Shown: positions 49,863 to 58,338 of the stretch, piece by piece
Numbering within the stretch: position 1 is the first letter of the stretch
Layout: each line of letters opens with the position of its first letter
Assembly: GCF_019710475.1 (NCBI RefSeq)
Contig: NZ_JAJFAX010000003.1
Span: 248,001 to 312,000, forward strand
Direction of reading: 5' to 3'
DNA: 64,000 bases
Source: Glycomyces sp. TRM65418
GTDB taxonomy: Bacteria; Actinomycetota; Actinomycetes; Mycobacteriales; Micromonosporaceae
Notes under the pieces: model-generated
Databases searched by the model: none
What the model was told of the DNA's origin: nothing
What the model saw: only the letters and a program-made list of their open reading frames with translations
Position numbers and translations under genes: made by a program

Positions 49863-51017
49863 ATGAACGGACCCGGCCGGACGCGGCCCCAGACGACGAT
49901 CTTCACCCGCATGTCCGCGCTCGCGCAGCGCCACGGCGCGGTGAACCTCGGCCAGGGCTTCCCCGACGAATCCGGGCCCGCGCACGTGGTCGAGGCCGCC
50001 GCGGCCGCGATGCGCGAGGGCCGCAACCAGTACCCGCCCCTGGCGGGGATTCCCGAGCTGCGGCAGGCGATCGCCGAGCACCAGCGGCACTGGTACGGTC
50101 TCGCCCCCGATCCCGACGAGGGCGTCACGGTCACCGCCGGAGCCTCCGAGGCCATCGCGGCCGCGATGCTCGCCCTGGTCGGCCCGGGCGACGAGGTGGT
50201 CGCCCTCGAACCGTTCTACGACTCGTATCAGGCGTGCGTGAGGATGGCCGGCGGCGTTCTGGTGCCGGTGCGGCTGGAGGCGCCCGGGTTCCGGCTCGAC
50301 CCGGCCCGGCTCGCGGCCGCGGTCACCGACCGGACCCGGGTGCTGCTGGTCAACTCGCCGCACAACCCCACGGGCACGGTGCTCGGCCGCGCCGAACTGG
50401 AGGCGATCGCCGCGGTGGCGATCGAGCGGGACCTGCTCGTGGTCACCGACGAGGTGTACGAGCACCTCGTGTTCGACGGTCGCGAGCATGTGCCGCTCGC
50501 CTCGCTGCCGGGCATGTGGGAGCGGACCGTGAGCATCGGCTCGGCCGGGAAGACGTTCTCGCTCACCGGCTGGAAGATCGGCTGGGCGACCGGCCCGGCC
50601 GCGCTGGTCGAGCGGGTGCAGGGCGTCAAGCAGTGGCTGTCCTTCGCCTGCGGCACCCCGTTCCAGTACGGCGTCGCGGCGGCCCTGGCCGCGGGCGAGG
50701 ACTACTACCGGGAGTACGTCGCCGGATACGGCGAGCGGCGCGACCTCCTCGTCGCCGGCCTGCGGGACCTGGGTTTCGACGTGCGGGAACCCGAGGGCAC
50801 CTACTTCGTGACGACGGGCATCGAGCCTTTCGGCTACCAGGACGGCATGGCGTTCTGCCTGGAGCTGCCGGAGCGCTGCGGCGTCGTCGCGATTCCGAAC
50901 CAGGTCTTCTACCTCGATGCCGATATACCGCGTCCTGAAGTCCGGTTCGCGTTCTGCAAGCCCGTGGAGGTCTTGGAGGAAGGCCTCGCACGCCTCCGCG
51001 CGGGCCTCGCGAGATAA
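49863..51017 (+). CDS. PLP-dependent class I aminotransferase (DapC/KAT-like)
   Basis: 384 aa, fold-type I. The PLP lysine is in SAGKTFSLTGWKIGWATGP; the cofactor and substrate loops are SPHNPTGTVLGRAELEA and GASEAIAAAMLALVGPGDEV. NLGQGFPDE at the N-terminus is typical of DapC/kynurenine-aminotransferase-like members. Substrate preference cannot be read from sequence. GAGGAGG lies 5 nt before the ATG. Confidence 0.85.
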   Translation: MNGPGRTRPQTTIFTRMSALAQRHGAVNLGQGFPDESGPAHVVEAAAAAMREGRNQYPPLAGIPELRQAIAEHQRHWYGLAPDPDEGVTVTAGASEAIAAAMLALVGPGDEVVALEPFYDSYQACVRMAGGVLVPVRLEAPGFRLDPARLAAAVTDRTRVLLVNSPHNPTGTVLGRAELEAIAAVAIERDLLVVTDEVYEHLVFDGREHVPLASLPGMWERTVSIGSAGKTFSLTGWKIGWATGPAALVERVQGVKQWLSFACGTPFQYGVAAALAAGEDYYREYVAGYGERRDLLVAGLRDLGFDVREPEGTYFVTTGIEPFGYQDGMAFCLELPERCGVVAIPNQVFYLDADIPRPEVRFAFCKPVEVLEEGLARLRAGLAR

Positions 51018-51165
51018 GGTGGCCTCCATGCGTTCTGGCAAGCTCTCCCCGCCCGCCGCCTAAGGCGGGCAGTCGCCCTCTCCCGTGCCGGTCATGGACC
51101 GGCGCGTGTTCCAGGCATGCCCGCAGACGAGTGCCACTCATCCGCGACGCTCATCTGGAGAACGC

Positions 51166-52101
51166 ATGTCGACCTCGACCCTCACCCCCGCTCGCCCTGC
51201 TGAGGCCGCCGCCCGGCGCGGGCTCGGCTTCCTCACCGTCACCGGTCTCGCCTGGGGCACCACCGGCGCCGCCGCCGAGATCATCTACCGCGCCGGGGAC
51301 ATGGGCCCCATGGCCGTGTCCTTCTGGCGCCACCTCGGCGGCCTCGCGCTGCTGCTCGCCTTCACGGCGATCCGGCCCCGGCCGCGCCGCACGACCGGCG
51401 TGCCGCTGCGACGGCGCGCGGCCCTGCTGACCGGTGTCGGCATCGGCATGGCGGTCTTCCAGACCGCCTACTTCGCGGCCGTCGACGCCACCGGGGTCGC
51501 GGCGGCCACGCTGCTCACGCTCGGGTCCGGGCCGATCCTCACCGCGATCGGAGGCCGGCTCCTCATCGGCGAGCGGCTCGGCCGCGGCGGCGTCATCGCG
51601 GTCGCCGGGGCGTTGGCCGGTCTCGGCGTCCTCGTCGGCGGCAACGCCGACGGCGTCGTCGCACCCCTCGGCGCGGTGTACGCGCTCCTGTCGGCCGCCG
51701 GGTATGCGGCCGTGACCCTCCTGGGCCGCGCCACCGGCCGCCGCCGCGACGGGGAGGACCCGTTCACGCTCACGATGTGGTCCTTCGGGATCGGCGCGGC
51801 GGTCCTGCTCGCCCCCGCCTGGGCCGAAGGGCTCCTCCCCGGGGAGGGCGCGGCCGTGTCCTTCGCCGCCGTCGGCTACCTCGCGGTGTTCACCACCGCG
51901 CTGGCGTACCCGCTGTACTTCGCGGGCGCGGCCCGCGTGCGGGCGACGACGGCCTCGGTGATGATGCTCCTCGAACCGGTCACCGCCGCGTTCCTGGCGG
52001 TGGCGTTCCTGGGCGAGCCGTTCACGATCGCGACCGCGGCCGGCTCGGTGGTCCTCCTGGGGTCGATCGCCGCGCTCGCCGCGGCCGAATCCCGGCGCTA
52101 G
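51166..52101 (+). CDS. EamA-family transporter
   Basis: 311 aa, ten transmembrane helices in two EamA repeats: the first opens FLTVTGLAWGTTGAAAEIIY, the second around PLGAVYALLSAAGYAAVTLL and ends with VMMLLEPVTAAFLAVAFLGE. Such DMT-superfamily proteins export amino acids or metabolites. GGAG precedes the ATG by 5 nt. A perfect 25-bp hairpin follows 12 nt after the stop. Confidence 0.85.
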   Translation: MSTSTLTPARPAEAAARRGLGFLTVTGLAWGTTGAAAEIIYRAGDMGPMAVSFWRHLGGLALLLAFTAIRPRPRRTTGVPLRRRAALLTGVGIGMAVFQTAYFAAVDATGVAAATLLTLGSGPILTAIGGRLLIGERLGRGGVIAVAGALAGLGVLVGGNADGVVAPLGAVYALLSAAGYAAVTLLGRATGRRRDGEDPFTLTMWSFGIGAAVLLAPAWAEGLLPGEGAAVSFAAVGYLAVFTTALAYPLYFAGAARVRATTASVMMLLEPVTAAFLAVAFLGEPFTIATAAGSVVLLGSIAALAAAESRR

Positions 52102-52113
52102 GCCGACAGCAGT

Positions 52114-52166
52114 GCGGCCTCCGGCCGGACCGTGCCGCACGGCGGCACGGTCCGGCCGGAGGCCGC
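52114..52166. terminator. Perfect 25-bp stem bidirectional terminator
   Basis: Arms 52114-52138 and 52142-52166 are perfect complements with a three-base ACG loop; the left arm begins GCGGCCTCCGGCCGGACCGT. It lies between the convergent EamA and DUF998 genes and is the longest uninterrupted stem in the window. Confidence 0.85.
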
Positions 52167-52227
52167 TGCAATGCTCGGACACGCCCCGCGGGGACGGTGC
52201 GTCGCCGAGCGCGAAAGGCGGTCGGCG

Positions 52228-52896
52228 CTACCGGCCCGAGCGCAGCTGCTGGAGCGTGACGGCCGAGGCCCACAGCCAGATGAATGCCCCGCCGGCGAGC
52301 ATCCACCGGTAATCGGCCGCGGCGAACGAGACCGCGGTGAGCACCAGGTACAGGGCGGGCACGACATAGCAGGCGACGCGCCACGCGGTCCGGTGCTCGA
52401 GGCGGAACCGGCGTGCGAAGACGAAGCAGGCGGCGAGCAGCGTGAGCCCGGCTCCCGGGGCGGCGAACGCGTGCAGGATGCTGTGCCAACTCTGCTCGGC
52501 GGGAGCGCCGTCCGGGGCGCCGGCGGGATAGCCGAAGGCGGGGTCGGCCACGAAGACGCCGCCCCACACCAGCGCGATCCCGTAGAGGCCCACCAGCCTC
52601 GGCCCCCACTTGGAGGCGGGACCGGCCGCGAGCGAGTGCCGCAGTCCCGCGGCTCCGGCCAGGGCCAGCAGGCCGGAGACGACGAAGTTCGCGATCTGGA
52701 GCCAGCCGAGGTCGCCGAGGCTGAGCAGGCTCAGCGGGTGGACGACGGGGTCGAACCCCTCCCGGGTCGCGGCCTGCGCGACGGTGACGCCGACGAACAG
52801 CGGTCCCGCGGCCACACCGCACGCGAGCAGGCCGCGGACGGCGGCAGTGCGGGTCGCCGGGGCGTCCGAGGGGGCGGTGGCGGTTTCGGTCGTCAT
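52228..52896 (-). CDS. DUF998-family membrane protein
   Basis: 222 aa, six transmembrane helices: VRGLLACGVAAGPLFVGVTV, IANFVVSGLLALAGAAGLRH and so on to WMLAGGAFIWLWASAVT. This is the DUF998 pattern. AAGGAG lies 7 nt before the ATG. Function unknown. Convergent with EamA. Confidence 0.8.
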   Translation of the reverse strand: MTTETATAPSDAPATRTAAVRGLLACGVAAGPLFVGVTVAQAATREGFDPVVHPLSLLSLGDLGWLQIANFVVSGLLALAGAAGLRHSLAAGPASKWGPRLVGLYGIALVWGGVFVADPAFGYPAGAPDGAPAEQSWHSILHAFAAPGAGLTLLAACFVFARRFRLEHRTAWRVACYVVPALYLVLTAVSFAAADYRWMLAGGAFIWLWASAVTLQQLRSGR

Positions 52897-53100
52897 CAGT
52901 GTGCTCCTTAGGGCTGGTGATGGGTTTCGCACGGATAGACGAAGCGGCGGCCGCGGATTCATCGGCGGTGGGGACCGTCGCCTTCGCAGGGGCGGCGCTC
53001 GTCCGGCGATCGAGGGACCGGGGCGGCGTCCGGTGAGGCCCGCCCCTGCCGTCGGGCTCTCCGACCCGGGAGAATGGCGGCAGCCGAGGGAAGGACGCTC

Positions 53101-53973
53101 ATGCCCGCCTTGAACGAGATCCAGATCCGCGACCCGTTCGTGCTCCACGTGCCCGAGGAGGACCGCTACCACCTCTTCGGCAGCACCGACGCCGACATCT
53201 GGCGCGGACCGGCCACGGGCTTCGACACCTACTGGAGCACCGATCTCGCGCAGTGGCACGGCCCGATCCCGGCGTTCCGCCCCGCCTCGGACTTCTGGTC
53301 GCACACCCAGTACTGGGCCCCTGAGGTGCACCGCTACGACGGCGCCTACTACATGTTCGCGACCTTCACCGCCGAGGGGCGCCGCCGCGGCACGCAGGTG
53401 CTCCGCGCCGACCGCGCGGCCGGTCCGTACACCCCGTGGTCGGAGGGGCCGCTCACGCCCCGCGACTGGGAATGCCTCGACGGCACCCTGCACGTCGAGG
53501 ACGGGACGCCGTACATGGTGTTCTGCCACGAGTGGAAGGACGTGGGCGACGGCGAGATCCGGGCCTTGGAACTGACGCCGGATCTGCGCGGCTCGGTCGA
53601 CGGGTCGCAGTTGCTGTTCACCGCCTCGGAGGCGCCGTGGGCGCGTCCGCTCGATCGGCCGGGGTCGACCGCCTACGTGACGGACGGGCCGTTCCTGCAT
53701 CGGACCGCCGACGGCCGGCTGCTGATGCTCTGGTCGAGCATGGGCGAGGGCGGCTATGCCCTGGGCGTCGCGACCTCGGAGTCGGGCGGCGTCCGCGGAC
53801 CGTGGCGGCAGGCGCCGGAGCCCCTGTGGCCGCAGGACGGCGGGCACGGGATGGTCTTCAGGGACGGCTCGGGGCGGCTGTGGCTGACGCTGCATCAGCC
53901 GAACCGGACCCCTGAGGAGCGGGCGCGGTTCATCGAGGTCGAAGAGGCGCCGGGCGGTCTCGCGCTGCGTTGA
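53101..53973 (+). CDS. GH43-like glycoside hydrolase
   Basis: 290 aa propeller: EIQIRDPFVLHVPEEDRYHL provides the first catalytic Asp, YWAPEVHRYDGAYYMFATFT the second, and CLDGTLHVEDGTPYMVFCHE the third-blade residues; PQDGGHGMVF is also family-typical. No signal peptide, so it acts inside the cell on imported oligosaccharides. AAGGA lies upstream of the ATG. It is next to the ABC cluster. Confidence 0.82.
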   Translation: MPALNEIQIRDPFVLHVPEEDRYHLFGSTDADIWRGPATGFDTYWSTDLAQWHGPIPAFRPASDFWSHTQYWAPEVHRYDGAYYMFATFTAEGRRRGTQVLRADRAAGPYTPWSEGPLTPRDWECLDGTLHVEDGTPYMVFCHEWKDVGDGEIRALELTPDLRGSVDGSQLLFTASEAPWARPLDRPGSTAYVTDGPFLHRTADGRLLMLWSSMGEGGYALGVATSESGGVRGPWRQAPEPLWPQDGGHGMVFRDGSGRLWLTLHQPNRTPEERARFIEVEEAPGGLALR

Positions 53974-53990
53974 GCGCACTGCGGCCGCGC

Positions 53991-54019
53991 CCGGAGACCG
54001 AGCAGCGGGGTCTCGCCGG
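53991..54019. terminator. Weak hairpin between convergent hydrolase genes
   Basis: GAGACC (53994-53999) pairs with GGTCTC (54009-54014), extended outside by CCG/CGG-type pairs. It lies between the ends of the GH43-like and MGH1-like genes. Modest stability compared with the other terminators. Confidence 0.4.
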
Positions 54020-54026
54020 TCCGGCC

Positions 54027-55685
54027 TCAGCGGCCGGTGGTCGGCGGGATGAACGACACGGCCGACCTGCCGGTGACCCGTCCTCCCGGATCGAGCTCGA
54101 TCCGCTCGTTGGCGGCGACCGACAGCCTCAGGCTCCGGGGGTCGGCCGCCGGTCGGTGGAGGACGAGTTCGCCCGACACCGTCGCGGGGCTCATCCCGAT
54201 GACCGTGCGCAGCTCCCCCGCTTGATCGGTCGCGAGCCGCCATCCGCGCGGGAAGGCGTACCGGAGCGCGCCGTCGCAGTGCACCTCGACGCGCTCGTCG
54301 TCGGCCGCGAGGTCGTAGGCGCGGCCGCCGACCCGCCGCGCGTAGGCGGTCGCCTCGGCGGCGGCGCCGTGGTCGAGTCGCGTCGGCGGCGTCCCGGTGA
54401 ACCAGACTTCGCCGTCGGGGCGGGGCAGGACGCCGAAGCCCCGCTCCACCGTGTCCAGGAACCACAGGATCGACGGCGAGTACACCGAGGTGAACCCCGG
54501 TGCGCCGGACCACGGGTCGAGGCATTGCGGGAAGCGGTCGGCCGTCGCCATCGCCGCCAGCGCGGGCGCGGTGGCCACGGCGAGTTCGGCGACGTGGCCG
54601 TGGTGCTCGAACGCGTGCGGCGCGCGGAGCATGGAGAGGAGGTTGACCGGTCCGCCCCAGGAGTTGCGGGAGGCGTCGGCGTCGAACCGCGGGTCGTCGA
54701 GGGCGAGGGAGGTGAAGCCGTAGTGCGCGAGGAACTTCCGGGTGTTCATGAGGTAGGCGCGCAGCGCCCGCGCGAAGAACGGCTCGTCGCCGACCTCGCA
54801 GGCCAGGACCCGCAGCAGCACGTCGGACTGGACGCGGACGTGCTCGCCGGTGCGGTCGCGGTCGTAGAAGCAGCCGTCGGCGTCGTCGAGGCATTCGGTG
54901 TGCAGCGCGTGGAGTGCGGCGCGGGCCCGGTGCCGCCACGGTTCGCCGTCGCCGCCGAGCGCCTCGGCGATGCGGGCCAGGTAGGTGCGCTGGCAGGCGG
55001 CGTTGGCGGTCAGGTCCGGTGCGAGGTAGGGCAGGGTCGGCGAGTCGGGGTCGCAGCGGCGGGCGTCGCCGCGGAAGGCGCGGTCGGGTGCGAACCAGAA
55101 TCGCGGTGAGAGGTCGTGGCCGGTGTCGAAGGTGCAGAACGCCTCGACCGCGCCGGTGCCGCGGGTGTCGCGGAACCGGGCGAGCCAGTCGTCGAACCGG
55201 GCCATGGCGCGGTACATCGTCTCCAGGAAGGCCCGGTCCCCGGTGCGCCGGTGGTGGTTCCAGACGGTGCGCGCCAGGGGCGTGACGATCTGGATCTGGC
55301 TGAAGCCGGGGCCCGCGTCGGTGACCTTGTACGGGATCATGCCGTCGTCGCGTTGGCGTTCGGCGAAGAGCAGGTGGGTGTCGCGGGCGATGCCGGGGGC
55401 GAAGCGGGCGAGCACTTCGGCGTTGATCGTGCCGGTGCTCTCGATCCACGCGCCGGGATAGACGCCCCCTTCGGTGAGGACGGGAGCGCTGCCGTCGAGG
55501 GGCCGGACGCATTGGGCGAGTTCGGTGAGCGCCTGGTGCCAGCGGTCCTCCAGCGGGCCGCCGACCGCGGCGAAGGCGACGCCCGCTGCGGCGAGTTCGC
55601 CGCCGAGCCCCGAGCCGTCGATGCGGGCGCGCGCGAGGGGGTCGGTCTCGCGGAGCCGGGCCAGCGCCGCTTGGATCTTCGTCAT
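54027..55685 (-). CDS. (alpha/alpha)6-barrel glycoside hydrolase, MGH1-like
   Basis: 552 aa. Repeated helical hairpins of an (alpha/alpha)6 barrel are visible, such as PGAWIESTGTINAEVLARFA, RQRDDGMIPYKVTDAGPGF and ASRNSWGGPVNLLSMLRAPH. I place it near MGH1/GH63-like trehalase-fold enzymes; the exact family and substrate are not certain. GGGGGAG precedes the ATG. It follows the solute-binding gene by 55 nt in the same orientation, so likely acts on the imported sugar. Confidence 0.7.
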   Translation of the reverse strand: MTKIQAALARLRETDPLARARIDGSGLGGELAAAGVAFAAVGGPLEDRWHQALTELAQCVRPLDGSAPVLTEGGVYPGAWIESTGTINAEVLARFAPGIARDTHLLFAERQRDDGMIPYKVTDAGPGFSQIQIVTPLARTVWNHHRRTGDRAFLETMYRAMARFDDWLARFRDTRGTGAVEAFCTFDTGHDLSPRFWFAPDRAFRGDARRCDPDSPTLPYLAPDLTANAACQRTYLARIAEALGGDGEPWRHRARAALHALHTECLDDADGCFYDRDRTGEHVRVQSDVLLRVLACEVGDEPFFARALRAYLMNTRKFLAHYGFTSLALDDPRFDADASRNSWGGPVNLLSMLRAPHAFEHHGHVAELAVATAPALAAMATADRFPQCLDPWSGAPGFTSVYSPSILWFLDTVERGFGVLPRPDGEVWFTGTPPTRLDHGAAAEATAYARRVGGRAYDLAADDERVEVHCDGALRYAFPRGWRLATDQAGELRTVIGMSPATVSGELVLHRPAADPRSLRLSVAANERIELDPGGRVTGRSAVSFIPPTTGR

Positions 55686-55740
55686 GGTCTCCCCCGGATG
55701 GCGGAGGCGGGCGGGGCGTCCCCGCCCGCCTCCGGTGCGG

Positions 55741-57045
55741 TCACTCGAGTGCGGCGCTGAGCTCGTCGACCCATTGGGCCGCCGCCTCGTCGGGGGACAT
55801 CCGGCCGAAGAGGACTTCGGTCTCCATGCGCTGCGAGAGCTCGTTCATGACCGACCCGCCCGCCGGCTGCGGCGGTGCGACGACGCCTTCGTCGAAGATG
55901 CGACCGACGTAGTCGGCCGCGGTCTGGGCGGGTCCCTCCAGGAGGGGCGCGACGACGTCGAGGGTGTCGGGGTTGAAGGGGACGCCGCGGGTGTCGAGGA
56001 TGAGTTCGGCGGCGCGGGGTTCGTGGAGGAACCAGTCGACGAGCATGGCCGCGGCCTGCGGGTGCTCGCTGGCGACGTTGATCGACCAGAACGCGGAGGG
56101 CAGGAGCGCGACGCCCGAGAGCTCGGTGTCGGTGGGCGGCAGCATCATCCGGACGTCGCCCGCGGCGCTGTAGGCGGACATGAGGTTGGTGTAGCCGAAG
56201 GTGATCGCGGCTTGTCCGATCGTGAAAGGCTGCTGGTCCGGGGGCAGGGCCCAGTTGGAGGTCACGACCGACGGGTCGGGCAGGCCGCCGTTGGCGACGA
56301 GCTGCGCCTCGAGTTCGTACCATCCGGCGATCTGGTCGGCGTCGACGCCGAGGGTCCCGTCCCAGTCGTACATGCCGACTTCGCTGACTTGGGCGGCGTA
56401 GGTGCCGAGGATGTCCTGGATGCGCAGGTCGATGCCGTAGATGGGGTTGCCGGCGGCGTTGGTGAGGCCGGCGCCGCCGATCTGGCCGGCGGCGTCGACG
56501 AGGTCGTTCCAGTTCCATCCCTCCTCGGGGAGGGGGACGCCGGCCTGTTCGAAGATGTCGGCGTTGATGAACGCGGCCGTGGCGTTCCCGCCGGTGGGCA
56601 GGCCGTAGAGCTTGTCGTCCACGATGGCGTTGGTGAGGGAGAAGTCGGGGTAGTCGGAGTAGTCGAGCACGTCCTCGACGGTCGAGAGGTCGAGCAGGGC
56701 GCCGAGGTCGGCGTACTCCTGGGGCTTGGCGCCGCCGAGCGCGAAGACGTCCGGTGCGGTGTCGCCGCCGCCGGCGAAGTCCGTGGCGAGGCGGTTGAAG
56801 AGGTCATCGGGCGCGCCGACGGGCGTCTCGACGACGGTGATGTTGGGGTGTTCCTCTTCGAACAGGTCGATGACCTCGGCGAAGAGCCTGGCGCGATCGT
56901 CGTCGCCCCACCAGGAGATCTCGAGTTCGATCGCCTCCTCGGGGTCGTATTCGCCCGCGCCGCCGCCCGAGCCGGAGCACCCGGCCAGGAGGAGTGCGGC
57001 CGCGGCGACGGATCCGATGGCTGCTCGCGAATGGTTGCTGCGCAC
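55741..57045 (-). CDS. ABC sugar solute-binding lipoprotein
   Basis: 434 aa. Lipobox LLLAGC with C23, then family-1 extracellular solute-binding fold: LEISWWGDDDRARLFAEVID, ITVVETPVGAPDDLFNRLAT, LYGLPTGGNATAAFINADIF, AQLVANGGLPDP. GTG start with GAGG upstream. Transcribed from a TTGACA-N17-TAGCTT promoter (57178-57206) with a LacI-type operator over its transcription start. Divergent to its two permeases; no ATPase gene is present. Confidence 0.88.
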   Translation of the reverse strand: MRSNHSRAAIGSVAAAALLLAGCSGSGGGAGEYDPEEAIELEISWWGDDDRARLFAEVIDLFEEEHPNITVVETPVGAPDDLFNRLATDFAGGGDTAPDVFALGGAKPQEYADLGALLDLSTVEDVLDYSDYPDFSLTNAIVDDKLYGLPTGGNATAAFINADIFEQAGVPLPEEGWNWNDLVDAAGQIGGAGLTNAAGNPIYGIDLRIQDILGTYAAQVSEVGMYDWDGTLGVDADQIAGWYELEAQLVANGGLPDPSVVTSNWALPPDQQPFTIGQAAITFGYTNLMSAYSAAGDVRMMLPPTDTELSGVALLPSAFWSINVASEHPQAAAMLVDWFLHEPRAAELILDTRGVPFNPDTLDVVAPLLEGPAQTAADYVGRIFDEGVVAPPQPAGGSVMNELSQRMETEVLFGRMSPDEAAAQWVDELSAALE

Positions 57046-57159
57046 CCTTGCGCCTCGATTCGTGGTCGTGGTGGTCGGGCCACCGTGTTGCCGGCTGATC
57101 CGGACGGGCGAGGGGCCGTCCGAGCGGTCGCGGGGAGGCTGGGCCGGGACAGCCGAAAG

Positions 57160-57174
57160 TTGCAACCGATTTCC
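57160..57174. promoter_or_regulatory. LacI-type operator O1
   Basis: TTGCAACCGATTTCC shares 12 of 13 core bases with O3 (GCAACCGGTTTCC there). It lies just downstream of the -10 box of the solute-binding gene promoter, so repressor binding would block initiation. Confidence 0.65.
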
Positions 57175-57177
57175 GGG

Positions 57178-57206
57178 AAGCTATCACCGGCATTGAAGGT
57201 TGTCAA
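57178..57206 (-). promoter_or_regulatory. Promoter of the solute-binding protein gene
   Basis: On the minus strand TTGACA (57206-57201) and TAGCTT (57183-57178) are 17 bp apart, the closest to consensus in the window. Confidence 0.7.
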
Positions 57207-57216
57207 CGCCCGATTT

Positions 57217-57232
57217 TTGCGAAGCGCTCCCA
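57217..57232. promoter_or_regulatory. LacI/CebR-like operator O2
   Basis: TTGCGAAGCGCTCCCA has the AGCGCT core; the half TGGGAGCGCT on the minus strand equals the first ten bases of the CebR/CelR site. The other half is degenerate, so this site may be weak. It lies between the divergent promoters. Confidence 0.5.
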
Positions 57233-57306
57233 TAACTCCAGGTGACCAGCTAGATCGACTTCTCGGAAGTTTCGGTGCTGCTCCGATTATTTTCGGTCTT
57301 CACCGA

Positions 57307-57335
57307 TTGACGAACCGCACGGCGGCCGCCATAAT
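57307..57335 (+). promoter_or_regulatory. Promoter of the permease operon
   Basis: TTGACG (57307-57312) and CATAAT (57330-57335) are 17 bp apart. O3 begins 12 nt downstream. Confidence 0.65.
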
Positions 57336-57346
57336 CAACGGCATCG

Positions 57347-57360
57347 TGCAACCGGTTTCC
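57347..57360. promoter_or_regulatory. LacI-type operator O3
   Basis: TGCAACCGGTTTCC is close to the palindromic AACCGGTT LacI-family class, and near-identical to O1. It covers about +6 to +19 of the permease promoter. Confidence 0.65.
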
Positions 57361-57396
57361 CCTGATCCCCCCGGTCACGAGAGACGAGGAGGTCGC

Positions 57397-58338
57397 ATGA
57401 GCAGTCTCGGCGAGCTGCGCAACCTGGCGGTGCGCAGACCCAAGGGCGGCCCCCGCGTCAAGGAGAGGCACCCCGACGACAAGGCGGCCTACCTCTTCCT
57501 GCTGCCGTGGCTCCTCGGCCTGGTCGGCCTCACGATCGGCCCCATGATCGCGTCGCTCTACCTGTCGTTCACGGAGTACAACCTGTTCCAGCCGCCCGTG
57601 TGGACCGGGCTGGACAACTTCGCCGCCATGTTCGGCGACGGCCGGTTCTGGAACTCCTTCCGCGTCACCGTCGTCTACGTGCTCGTCGGCGTGCCGATCC
57701 AGCTCGCCCTCGCCTTGGCACTGGCGATGCTGCTCGACAAGGGCATGCGGGGACTGTCGTTCTACCGCTCCCTGTTCTACCTGCCGAGCCTCATGGGCGG
57801 ATCGGTCGCCATCGCGATTCTCTGGCGCCAGGTGTTCGGCAAGGAAGGCCTCGTCAACGGCGTGCTCGCCTGGTTCGGCGTCGACGGACCGGGGTGGATC
57901 GGCCACCCCGACTTCGCGCTCGGCACGCTCGTCATCCTGAACGTGTGGACCTTCGGCTCCCCCATGGTGATCTTCCTGGCCGGACTCCGCCAGATCCCCG
58001 AGGCGTTCTACGAGGCCGCCTCGATCGACGGCGCCGGGCGCGTCCGGAAGTTCCTCTCGATCACGCTGCCGCTGCTCACGCCGATCATCTTCTTCAACGT
58101 CGTCCTGCAGATCATCTTCTCGTTCCAGGCGTTCACGCAGGCCTACGTCGTCTCCGGCGGCACCGGCGGACCCGCCGACGCGACGATGTTCTACACGCTC
58201 CTGCTCTACAAGGAGGCCTTCACCGAGCTCGACATGGGCTACGCCTCGGCCATGGCGTGGTTCCTCGTGCTCGTGGTCGCCGCCTTCACCGCCGGCAACT
58301 TCTGGCTCTCGAAGTACTGGGTGTTCTATGACGACTGA
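57397..58338 (+). CDS. ABC sugar permease, MalF type
   Basis: 313 aa, six transmembrane helices. The EAA motif that docks on the ATPase is EAASIDGAGRVRKFLSITLP. Starts AYLFLLPWLLGLVGLTIGPM. GAGGAGG lies 4 nt before the ATG. It overlaps the next permease gene by 11 bp. Confidence 0.9.
   Translation: MSSLGELRNLAVRRPKGGPRVKERHPDDKAAYLFLLPWLLGLVGLTIGPMIASLYLSFTEYNLFQPPVWTGLDNFAAMFGDGRFWNSFRVTVVYVLVGVPIQLALALALAMLLDKGMRGLSFYRSLFYLPSLMGGSVAIAILWRQVFGKEGLVNGVLAWFGVDGPGWIGHPDFALGTLVILNVWTFGSPMVIFLAGLRQIPEAFYEAASIDGAGRVRKFLSITLPLLTPIIFFNVVLQIIFSFQAFTQAYVVSGGTGGPADATMFYTLLLYKEAFTELDMGYASAMAWFLVLVVAAFTAGNFWLSKYWVFYDD

Larger units (their letters stand above)
57046..57396. promoter_or_regulatory. Divergent regulatory region of the ABC sugar cluster
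   Basis: 351 bases with no gene. It contains two complete opposing promoters, annotated separately with three LacI-type operator candidates, so both halves of the cluster are probably co-regulated by one or more LacI proteins encoded elsewhere. Confidence 0.7.

Noticed and set aside
52228-55512. 1094-codon frame on the minus strand
   Set aside because: Low-complexity Arg/Pro translation antisense to or out of frame with the hydrolase genes; only the last 222 codons (DUF998) carry domain features and a ribosome site.
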